Part shown: in pieces, positions 1-5,447 of the stretch
How positions within the stretch are numbered: the first letter of the stretch is position 1
Layout: every line of letters begins with the position of its first letter
Assembly: GCA_021791995.1 (NCBI GenBank)
Contig: JAJYVN010000206.1
Coordinates: forward strand, 1 to 5,447
Source: Bacillota bacterium
GTDB lineage: Bacteria; Bacillota; Sulfobacillia; RBS10-35; JAJYVN01
DNA length: 5,447 nucleotides
Direction of reading: 5' to 3'
Made by a program: the position numbers and the translations under genes
The notes under the pieces: generated by a model
The model's input: the letters and a program-made list of their open reading frames with translations, nothing else
Databases searched by the model: none
What the model was told of the DNA's origin: nothing

Positions 1-43
1 GGGATCAGACCCAGGCGATCGGGCCCACCAACCTTGCAGCATT

Positions 44-66
44 CACCCGGTTCGATCGACCGGGTG
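44..66. other. Strong inverted repeat upstream of the serpin gene
   Basis: CACCCGGT at 44-51 pairs perfectly with ACCGGGTG at 59-66 around a 7-base loop, giving an 8 bp GC-rich stem. No T-run follows on either strand, so it is not a textbook intrinsic terminator. It could be a terminator-like structure for a gene left of the window, or a regulator binding site ahead of the serpin promoter. The pairing is seen directly; the role is inference. Confidence 0.45.
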
Positions 67-109
67 GTTCAGGAAGGCGCCCGTCTCGACGCACCGGCCA
101 ATGTAGCGA

Positions 110-119
110 GAGTATACTC
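110..119 (+). promoter_or_regulatory. Candidate -10 box inside a perfect palindrome
   Basis: GAGTATACTC is a perfect 10-base palindrome containing TATACT (113-118), which matches the sigma-A -10 consensus at five of six positions. Transcription would then begin near 125, leaving a leader of about 85 bases before the TTG start at 209. No good -35 box stands at 16-18 bases: the nearest, TCGACG at 86-91, is 21 bases away. The promoter is therefore either activator-dependent or not real. The dyad could also be an operator overlapping the promoter. Confidence 0.3.
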
Positions 120-193
120 CACCCCGCGTGAACCTGCACGCCATAGGGAACCCAGCAGACGTCCGCGGCGTCTTTCTTCTCAAACGGACAAAT

Positions 194-199
194 AGGAGG
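194..199 (+). promoter_or_regulatory. Ribosome binding site that decides the serpin start
   Basis: AGGAGG is a perfect anti-Shine-Dalgarno match and lies 9 bases before an in-frame TTG at 209. A GTG at 128 opens the same frame but has no comparable site upstream, and codons 128-208 include several rare ones (ATA, repeated AGG). This site is the main reason for starting the serpin at 209. Confidence 0.8.
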
Positions 200-208
200 C
201 CCAGGGGA

Positions 209-1498
209 TTGGACAGAAGATGGATCACAGCAATCGCAGCCGTCCTCGCTCTGTCCGGCTGCGTACAGACAGCAGCTGCACATCGCACATCGAGACCGGG
301 TGCGCCTGCGGCCGCACCACTCCCTGTCACCGCACACGCAAAGGCATCATCACCGAACCCCACGCTCTCGGCCACTGGATCTGCATCGTCGCCCCAATCC
401 GAGGCAGTCGTCGCGGGCGATAACGCGCTCGGTTTCGCACTACTTGCAGGGCTTGTGCAGTCCAACCCGGGCGGTAATGTCCTACTATCACCCCCAAGCC
501 TCGCGTTCAATCTGGCCATGGTGTACAACGGAGCTGGCGGTGCCACGAAAGAGGCATTGGCCCGAGTGCTTGGTGTGGGCACCCTCAGTGCAGAAGAGAT
601 CAATACCGCCAATGCGGCCATCCTGGGGGAATTGGAGCACCCTGGGCAGGGGATCACGCTCGATATCGCCGACTCCCTTTGGAGCAATGATAGCTTCTCC
701 ATCCCCTCGTCCTTCGTCCACACGAGCGAATCTTATTACCAGGCTCAGGTTTATAAGGCAGACTTCGCTAACCCTGTGGTGGTAGCCCAGATCAATGCAT
801 GGGTCAGCGCACACACCGGCAACCGCATCCCCACCATGCTGCAGACGATTCCAGGCAACACGGTGCTGATGCTCCTCAACGCCCTCTATTTTCACGGTAG
901 CTGGGCGGCCGCGTTCGATTCAACTCAGACCCGTTCGGCCACATTCACCAGTCCGGCGGGATCGCTCACCATCCCGATGATGTCACGCACCGGGCTGTAC
1001 GCCTACGGATCGACGTCGGGCGTGCAGGTGGTATCACTGCCGTATGCAGGCGATACCTTCCGCATGGACATCATCCTTCCGCAGCCGGGCAGTTCCTTGC
1101 CGACAGCCGACCTAGGCACCGACTGGTCTCAGTGGACATCCAACCTCCGCACCGAGGAAGGAACAGTGGAACTCCCGCGGTTCACCATCTCGTACTCCAC
1201 CGAGCTTGAATCGGCACTGCAAGCGCTGGGTATGGGGCTCGCCTTCTCGTCCGAGGCGAACCTGCAGGGCATCTGCGGCGCGAGCGTGGGGTGTCAGATT
1301 AGCACGGTCGAACAGAAGACCTATCTGTCCGTCGACGAGCAGGGCACGACAGCCGCTGCAGCAACCGGCACCGGAATTACGATCACTGCGGTCATGCAGC
1401 CCGTGTTCACGTTCGTCGCCAACCGCCCCTTTCTATGCGCCATCGTGAACAACCATACCGGGATGATCGTGTTCCTCGGCGCAGTGGTAAAACCATGA
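209..1498 (+). CDS. Lipoprotein serpin (serine protease inhibitor)
   Basis: Complete serpin of 429 residues read from TTG 209; a GTG at 128 would give 456. The N-terminus is a lipoprotein signal: a short Arg-rich start, a hydrophobic stretch, then lipobox LSGC with the lipidated Cys at residue 18. Residues 19-66 form an Ala/Pro/Ser-rich linker, followed by about 363 residues of serpin fold, the usual length. Family landmarks seen: NVLLSP near residues 90-95, NALYFHGSW, LPYAGDTFRMDIILP, ELPRF, the hinge EQGTTAAAAT, and the C-terminal signature FVANRPFLCAI ending in FLGAVVKP. Counting from hinge Gly (P15) puts the reactive bond at Thr393-Ala394, and alignment from the C-terminal signature gives the same bond. 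The alanine-rich hinge fits an inhibitory serpin, although P13 is Thr instead of the usual Glu. The small P1 residue suggests elastase- or subtilisin-like targets (inference). The protein is probably anchored on the outer membrane face. It converges with the membrane-protein operon and stands alone. Confidence 0.93.
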   Translation: MDRRWITAIAAVLALSGCVQTAAAHRTSRPGAPAAAPLPVTAHAKASSPNPTLSATGSASSPQSEAVVAGDNALGFALLAGLVQSNPGGNVLLSPPSLAFNLAMVYNGAGGATKEALARVLGVGTLSAEEINTANAAILGELEHPGQGITLDIADSLWSNDSFSIPSSFVHTSESYYQAQVYKADFANPVVVAQINAWVSAHTGNRIPTMLQTIPGNTVLMLLNALYFHGSWAAAFDSTQTRSATFTSPAGSLTIPMMSRTGLYAYGSTSGVQVVSLPYAGDTFRMDIILPQPGSSLPTADLGTDWSQWTSNLRTEEGTVELPRFTISYSTELESALQALGMGLAFSSEANLQGICGASVGCQISTVEQKTYLSVDEQGTTAAAATGTGITITAVMQPVFTFVANRPFLCAIVNNHTGMIVFLGAVVKP

Positions 1499-1589
1499 CA
1501 GGTTCCGTCGCCCGAAGCTTGGGCGCTTGCTTGTCAGGTGGCACAGCCCGTTCCATCCCCGGGACCGGCGCGCACCTGCCGCGCTCCCG
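1499..1589. terminator. Convergent gap with two small hairpins
   Basis: The 91 bases between the stop codons of two convergent genes hold two inverted repeats. CGCCC (1509-1513) pairs with GGGCG (1521-1525) around GAAGCTT, and GCGCG (1568-1572) pairs with CGCGC (1580-1584) around a 7-base loop. Neither is followed by a clear T-run on either strand. They may serve as a weak bidirectional terminator, but the evidence is only position and pairing. Confidence 0.3.
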
Positions 1590-3428
1590 TTACGCAACGG
1601 GCGCGGATGTGGCGGAATGTTGGGTCAGCAGTTCGAAGACGGTCAGGTCGCCGGCATGAAAATACTGGACGCTCTTTCCGCCACCGCTGAGCCAGCTTCG
1701 ATACCAAATCCACAACTCGTCATCAGCATACGACTCTTGAGTGGGTGAGCCAAGATACCGCAGGAAGAGGAGAACGTGTTGTGCATGGATCGGAGATCCA
1801 CCATAGGACAGATCCGATGCGCCACCCGACATGGTGGCGTGCTCCACCCAAAGCGTCGGAGAATAGATGGTGCCACGTGCGGCCGCCAGTTCGTATGGCG
1901 AGGTATCCACCGCCACCCAGGTCCCCGCCGGCAGGGACGTCTCGATTCGCGCGTAGGCGGCAACGGTCGCGTTGGCGGATTGCGCAGCATAGGGGGAGGA
2001 ATGCGTCACACCAAGCCATAGTATGAGAAGGCTGCCCGCGATACACATGGCCGCAGCCCCTTGGGCGAGATGCCGCGTCCAGCGCAGGTGCTCCTGGGCG
2101 CGCCATAGGACCGCCACGGCCAGCGATACGGCCAATAGCGCCAGCGCCGGATCGGCGGCAGACGGAACGAGCACCGAGACTAAGGCTAGGGCCCCGCAGA
2201 GCATCGTGACGGCAAACGCATCCGAGGAAATGGCCGGCCCACGGCCGAGGGTAAGTAAGATCTGTCGGGCCCATAGCACCACGACTGGGATCGCGAGAAG
2301 CGCCAGCAGTACAGGAGGGAGTGCAGCGGGGCTGTACCAGAAGGGGATCACCGTGCGGCCGGACCACAGGCCCCAGGCAATCGCCAGTGTCCCCGGCAGG
2401 ACAGCGAGCGGGATGCCGACCATCACGTCGATCACGGGTGGCCGCAAGGCACCCCCACCCAGTGCATAGCCCAGGATGACCGCGATCAATGTCAGCAGGG
2501 TGTCCGCGAACGGAAGCCAGCCGATGAGTCCGGAGAGTGCCAACAGGGCGAACACCGTCCATGCGGCCGCCCGACCATCGTCGGCCGTGAAGGCGAGGCG
2601 GGCACAATGGAAGGTGAGTACGGCCAAGAGCGGAGCCACCACGGCGGACGAGGAGCCCTGGCCGACGTGCCAGACGCCGATCGTGCCGGCAACCGTATAG
2701 AGGAACCCCGCACACAGCCCCGCCGCCGGGGAAGCACCGAGCCGTGCACCCACATACATGACGCAGCATACGGTGACAATGCGACACACGGGCGGCCAGA
2801 TGAGGGTCAGCAAAAGCGGGTTCAAATGGGACAGCGAATCCCACTGCATCAGGAGCACGTCGAGACCCACCGGGCGGACGCCGGGCGTAAAAGGTGTGCC
2901 GGACAAAGCCGCCTCCAACTTGGCCAAAGAGGATACAAAACCCGTGAGCGACCCTGATACCGACCAGGCCCGCGACGGCGGTACAACGATAAGTGCCAGA
3001 ACCAAGACGGCGGCTGTCGACACAAGCCAGCGCTCCGGCCGCACGGCCTGCGCTTGGCGCCGGAACGCTTGGAAGCGACCGGTCAAATAGGTAGCGACCT
3101 GACTACGCAGGTGCTGTCTTTGAAGGGTGTCCCACCAATCGAGAACCCGAACCCAGCGGCCCGGGTTGACGGAAGTCTGTCCCATGGTACGCCCGAGGAA
3201 CAGGATCAGGGCCACTAGCGCCAATCCGAAACCGCCTCCCAGTCGGAAGGCGAGACCACCCATGGCGACGACACAGGCCATCCAGATCACCGAGGCCAGG
3301 AAGCGATCCGGGCCCTCTAGGCCCATCACCCTTCCAAACGCGTACCGAGAGACAATCAGGAACACGGCCGCAACGAAGAGGATCTCGATGGTCGCCCTGA
3401 CGATGAGCCATCCCGGCAACGCCGTCAT
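1590..3428 (-). CDS. Polytopic membrane protein with outer C-terminal domain, GT-C-like
   Basis: 612 residues. The start chosen is ATG at 3428, with GGTGGGG upstream as a ribosome binding site. The frame is open further upstream, but that stretch overlaps the preceding gene and reads as Arg/Ser/Pro-rich non-protein sequence. About 14 hydrophobic segments are visible: 6-27, 43-62, 64-79, 134-151, then about ten more between 203 and 475. An Arg/Gln-rich loop at 80-133 is probably cytoplasmic, a loop at 152-202 is probably outside, and a soluble tail at 476-612 is probably outside. Many spans plus a C-terminal outer domain beginning with a helix and an LPAGTWVAVD-type strand is the arrangement of GT-C membrane glycosyltransferases and STT3-like proteins, which move sugars from polyprenyl carriers. 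I see no unambiguous catalytic DxD motif; acidic candidates are Asp190 and Asp197 in the first large outer loop. The family call is architectural only. It follows the 359-residue gene by 28 bases and is probably co-transcribed with it. Confidence 0.8.
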   Translation of the reverse strand: MTALPGWLIVRATIEILFVAAVFLIVSRYAFGRVMGLEGPDRFLASVIWMACVVAMGGLAFRLGGGFGLALVALILFLGRTMGQTSVNPGRWVRVLDWWDTLQRQHLRSQVATYLTGRFQAFRRQAQAVRPERWLVSTAAVLVLALIVVPPSRAWSVSGSLTGFVSSLAKLEAALSGTPFTPGVRPVGLDVLLMQWDSLSHLNPLLLTLIWPPVCRIVTVCCVMYVGARLGASPAAGLCAGFLYTVAGTIGVWHVGQGSSSAVVAPLLAVLTFHCARLAFTADDGRAAAWTVFALLALSGLIGWLPFADTLLTLIAVILGYALGGGALRPPVIDVMVGIPLAVLPGTLAIAWGLWSGRTVIPFWYSPAALPPVLLALLAIPVVVLWARQILLTLGRGPAISSDAFAVTMLCGALALVSVLVPSAADPALALLAVSLAVAVLWRAQEHLRWTRHLAQGAAAMCIAGSLLILWLGVTHSSPYAAQSANATVAAYARIETSLPAGTWVAVDTSPYELAAARGTIYSPTLWVEHATMSGGASDLSYGGSPIHAQHVLLFLRYLGSPTQESYADDELWIWYRSWLSGGGKSVQYFHAGDLTVFELLTQHSATSAPVA

Positions 3429-3456
3429 GTATCCCCACCGCCGCAAGGCCGACGCC

Positions 3457-4536
3457 TCACAGGGGTCGGTGCCACTGGTAGTGATCGCCTCCGTGGAGCG
3501 TGATCGGGGAGAAGGTCCACGGATGTCCGTGCGCAGTGATCTGAAGCACGCCAACCGCCGTGAGGTCCATCGGTGGAAGGACCAGACGGGCCATGCCGGA
3601 GGCGGAAGCGACCACCTGGGTCTGGTAGGCCGGCGCAGATGGAACAGACAGACGGACATCCGCCCCCGCCGGGAGATCGGTGAGGGTTACGAAATTCGAT
3701 CGGTAGACGTACAGGTTACGGAAGTATGACGTGTAGTCGACAGCGGCCGCCTGAACCTCAAGGTACACCTGAAAGGGTGGAGGAATGCGCATATCGAGAT
3801 GGCTGGCCTGATATTCGATGGTGTTACCCAGCCATGCTTCGTAAGTGTTGTTGCCGTTGGTGGTGACGGTGATGGGCTCATCTTGAACCGTCGTCATCAG
3901 ACCAGGCTGCGCAACCTGATTGAGGATGGTCGTGTTAGCTCCCTGGATCAGCCCATTGGCGAATCCAATCCGAAGACTTTGTTGGCCTCCCAACTGCAGG
4001 TACGAGACGATGACATAGTTGAGCAACCCGGTACGATCGGTGGACGCCGTTTGCACCGCGACGATCGTCTCCGCCGCCTGGTTGGGGCTTTCCGCGACAG
4101 GATAGGGATCCATCTGGGTCTGGACGAAGGCGTCCGCCGGAAACGCGCGCTTGGTTTCCAGGAAATAGCCCAAAAAGCCCGTTGACGTCAAGTTGTTAAT
4201 GCCGACACCGAGCAACCCTTGCTGCCACCGGATAACGTCTTGGTCCGGACTGCCGCTGCCGTTGGTGTTATAAGCGTCAGGAGACGGAAGCGCCTGGAAG
4301 CGCGTCGACCACAACACCCCATCGACCGTCCGGACCAACTGGGCGCCTTTCGTCGCAAACCTTACCGTGCCAGCGGAAGCGCGTTGCAAAGCCGTGGCCA
4401 CATACCCGATCAGTGCGGCCGCGACAAGGGTGCTGACGATAGCGACGATGATCTGTCGCCTGCCTAGGAACGGAACCGTGCCGCCTGGACCTCCTTCCCC
4501 GCGGCGAAAGCCGGGGGCTTCCCAATCATCACGCAT
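3457..4536 (-). CDS. Single-pass membrane-anchored protein with beta-rich outer domain
   Basis: 359 residues of unrecognised family. The start chosen is ATG 4536 behind CAGGAAG, 8-9 bases away; an in-frame TTG at 4620 would add 28 residues but has poor spacing. Residues 1-28 are a Gly/Arg/Pro-rich cytoplasmic tail, 29-50 a single membrane span, and 51-359 an outer domain without any cysteine. About 60-280 alternates short beta-like strands and contains PPPFQVYLEVQA (252-263), reminiscent of a concanavalin-A/LamG-like jelly roll. About 283-336 (LPAGADVRLSVPS onward) looks like a small Ig-like or carboxypeptidase-regulatory-like sandwich. Both fold suggestions are inference from pattern. It is the first gene of a probable two-gene operon with the 612-residue membrane protein, so it may be an outer accessory or binding subunit. 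Odd feature: codons 1 to about 15 coincide with the right end of a dead IS605-type element, so the native N-terminus may have been replaced. Confidence 0.8.
   Translation of the reverse strand: MRDDWEAPGFRRGEGGPGGTVPFLGRRQIIVAIVSTLVAAALIGYVATALQRASAGTVRFATKGAQLVRTVDGVLWSTRFQALPSPDAYNTNGSGSPDQDVIRWQQGLLGVGINNLTSTGFLGYFLETKRAFPADAFVQTQMDPYPVAESPNQAAETIVAVQTASTDRTGLLNYVIVSYLQLGGQQSLRIGFANGLIQGANTTILNQVAQPGLMTTVQDEPITVTTNGNNTYEAWLGNTIEYQASHLDMRIPPPFQVYLEVQAAAVDYTSYFRNLYVYRSNFVTLTDLPAGADVRLSVPSAPAYQTQVVASASGMARLVLPPMDLTAVGVLQITAHGHPWTFSPITLHGGDHYQWHRPL
4497..4517 (-). repeat. Right-end hairpin of an IS200/IS605-type element
   Basis: On the minus strand, CCCC-CGGC pairs with GCCG-C-GGGG around loop TTTC: two 4 bp stems separated by one bulged C. 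It is preceded by GGAAG, and it starts just 12 bases after the tnpB remnant's stop codon at 4529. A GAAGCCCC...GGGG hairpin right after tnpB is the typical imperfect palindrome of IS605-family right ends, recognised as single-stranded DNA by TnpA and also forming the 3' scaffold of the TnpB guide RNA. The hairpin is seen; its identity rests on position and family knowledge. Confidence 0.6.
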
Positions 4537-5134
4537 CGGCGCTTCCTGCTTTGCCAGGGTCCGCCCAGTCGGTTCCGAGTGGATCGGCCGTCCCCTCCAC
4601 AGGTAGACGCGGCCCGACAACCCCTGCCGTGAGGCCTCGATGCCTATCCGTGTTTACGGCGTTGGCGTCTCCCTCAAGCGTCACCCGGCGCGCAGCACTC
4701 GCCTGATACCGAACCACACGCGGCAGCCATGCATCTCTGTGCCCATAGGTGTGGCGTCGCTGGCTGCTCGGGTCGAAACCACCCATCGGAACGAGGGGGC
4801 GACGGTACCATCGTCCCTTGTACTCCAGCGAGCGAAGGAAGTCCCCACCCCCCACGTCGCGGATGTTCTTGACGATGCTCGGGTTCGTCTGCATACCCTT
4901 CACGTTCAGCCCCTCCGCGCATCGGTTTTCGTGGTGGAAGCGGACCGCCGTTGGGCTCGCCTTGGCGCGACTCTGCCAGCTGCTTCGAAAACCATCAGGA
5001 ACCATCTGCATGAAAGTTTTCTCATATTCTTCGCTCTCTGCCGGTGCGCCTGCTTGGTCGGAGACCCGCCCGTCGACCGTACCCACCGAGTTGCTAGAGC
5101 CCAGTGGCGAGCAGTGTGCCGTTTCCCGCGCCAT
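4529..5134 (-). pseudogene. tnpB: Decayed 3' half of an IS605-type tnpB (RNA-guided nuclease)
   Basis: Homology is clear from 4930 down to about 4640. EGLNVKGMQTNPSIVKNIRD followed by FLRSLEYKGRWYRRPLV matches the TnpB RuvC-II region, whose catalytic Glu (of EGL) is kept. PSSQRRHTYGHRDA matches the zinc-ribbon entry (normally PSSQTCxxCGHxxA), and GDANAVN matches the RuvC-III D-x-N-A-A motif with its Asp kept. All four zinc cysteines are replaced: Arg (4754-4756), Tyr (4745-4747), Ser (4697-4699), Arg (4688-4690), in the exact C-x2-C-x15-C-x2-C spacing. Third-position GC is very high through the core, as expected of former coding sequence. Above 4930 the reading does not match TnpB; deletion or frameshift is likely, and the RuvC-I part is absent. 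In another frame, 4536-4560 reads AKQEAPM, a TnpB-like tail, suggesting a late frameshift. No tnpA is visible. Dead remnant. Confidence 0.75.
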
Positions 5135-5161
5135 CGACGCGGTTCCCTAAGGTGGGGGTAG
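5135..5161. other. Junction between two insertion-sequence remnants
   Basis: Between the open part of the tnpB remnant and the open part of the DDE transposase fragment there are only about 27 bases, including a G-run (5154-5158). No terminal inverted repeat of either element is recognisable here. Both elements have lost their 5' ends at this point, so it is probably a deletion or recombination scar; the exact breakpoint cannot be set from sequence alone. Confidence 0.35.
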
Positions 5162-5447
5162 GTAGAGAGTGACCTCAGCGTTTTAGCCATAGCAGCAGTC
5201 CCTGTATGCTGCAGCGACTTTGGCTCCTACTATCCCGATGCACAGATCATCGCCGCCATCCTCGATTCCGCCCACGACGCTGGCGTCCTCTTCGATCAAC
5301 TCCAGCGCGCCAACATTCAGACCATGATGGACCTCAACCCGGCGCACAACCCCAAGCACCCCGTCCGCCTGACCGCCGATGGCCTCCCCATCTGCTCCTG
5401 TGGCCACCCCATGGCTCCGGACGGTTCCTCCAGAGGACGGCGCAAAC
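5162..5447 (+). pseudogene. N-terminally truncated DDE transposase fragment, runs off the window
   Basis: One frame is open from just after the TAG at 5159-5161 to the window end (95 codons), with no plausible start codon or ribosome binding site. SVLAIAAV, then YYPDAQIIAAILDSAHDAG, then QTMMDLNPAHNP, then GLPICSCGHPM, follow in order the central part of large DDE (RNase H-fold) transposases of the IS4/IS1182-like type. The Asp of ILDSAHD is a candidate second catalytic residue, and DLN plus a short Cys motif before an Arg/Lys-rich stretch follows. The whole N-terminal half, including the first catalytic Asp, is missing on the left, where the frame abuts the tnpB remnant. The fragment may continue to an intact C-terminus beyond the window. 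The family name is uncertain; the transposase call is fairly secure. Confidence 0.65.

Noticed and set aside
3..131. Plus-strand reading frame entering from the left edge and ending at TGA 129-131 (42 codons)
   Set aside because: The first 20 or so codons look mildly protein-like (QAIGPTNLAAFTRFDRPGG), but the rest does not, I recognise no family, and it would cover the hairpin and the candidate promoter. It could be the tail of an upstream gene but cannot be supported.
43..723. Minus-strand open frame opposite the serpin gene
   Set aside because: It lies antisense to a clear serpin, with Ala/Ser/Pro-rich composition and no recognisable motif; such frames are common in GC-rich DNA.
1723..2844. 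Long minus-strand open frame overlapping the 612-residue gene in another frame
   Set aside because: Composition is Arg/Gly/Cys/Pro-rich with no membrane segments or motif, while the overlapping frame reads as a coherent polytopic membrane protein.
3429..3659. Upstream extension of the 612-residue membrane protein to 3659
   Set aside because: It would overlap the preceding gene by about 200 bases, and its translation is Arg/Ser/Pro-rich with no protein-like pattern; ATG 3428 has a ribosome site and leads directly into a membrane span.
3127..3729. Plus-strand open frame antisense to the operon junction
   Set aside because: Very rich in Arg, Pro and Ser, no motif, and opposite two supported genes.
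4640..5161. Plus-strand open frame opposite the tnpB remnant
   Set aside because: The minus strand carries the recognisable TnpB motifs and strong third-position GC; the plus frame has none.
5192..5212. GCAGCA ... TGCTGC inverted repeat
   Set aside because: A 6 bp stem inside the transposase fragment with no position that suggests a terminal repeat or attenuator; consistent with chance.
1..5447. CRISPR array, tRNA, rRNA or riboswitch
   Set aside because: No spaced direct repeats, cloverleaf-like signatures or conserved leader motifs were seen on either strand.

Overview
The window is GC-rich (roughly 60% by eye) and bacterial. Strong AGGAGG-type ribosome binding sites, a TTG start, a lipoprotein signal peptide and the style of the insertion-sequence remnants suggest a Gram-positive of the Bacillota (Sulfobacillus/Thermaerobacter-like) or an actinomycete-like organism. 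This placement is a guess from style and was not tested by any search.

Layout. (1) 1-208 is a leader region with a strong hairpin (44-66) and a palindromic TATACT box (110-119). (2) 209-1498 (+) encodes a complete serpin, a protease inhibitor, carried on a lipoprotein signal peptide. It is read most plausibly from a TTG start placed correctly behind AGGAGG. (3) 1499-1589 is a short convergent gap with two small hairpins. (4) 3428-1590 (-) encodes a 612-residue multi-spanning membrane protein with a C-terminal outer domain, of GT-C-like architecture. Its upstream partner, 4536-3457 (-), encodes a 359-residue protein with one membrane anchor and a beta-rich outer domain that contains no cysteine. 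The two lie 28 bases apart and look like one operon. (5) 4497-4930, possibly up to 5134 (-), is the decayed 3' half of an IS200/IS605-type tnpB followed by its right-end hairpin. (6) 5162-5447 (+, running off the window) is the middle part of a DDE transposase that has lost its N-terminus.

How the parts relate. The serpin is probably displayed on the outer face of the membrane, where it would trap extracellular serine proteases. The two-gene operon converging on it encodes a separate and unidentified envelope function, possibly transfer of a lipid-linked sugar or a related membrane process with an anchored outer accessory protein. The most unusual point is the start of that operon. The start codon, the ribosome binding site and about the first 15 codons of the 359-residue protein lie inside the tail and right-end hairpin of the dead tnpB element, so the insertion appears to have supplied a new translation start and a new cytoplasmic tail. 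The tnpB copy has lost all four zinc-ribbon cysteines while keeping their exact spacing. It meets the DDE transposase remnant head to head, with both 5' ends missing, which looks like a deletion scar between two insertion sequences.

I found no CRISPR array, tRNA, rRNA or riboswitch. No complete new defence or mobile system is evident.
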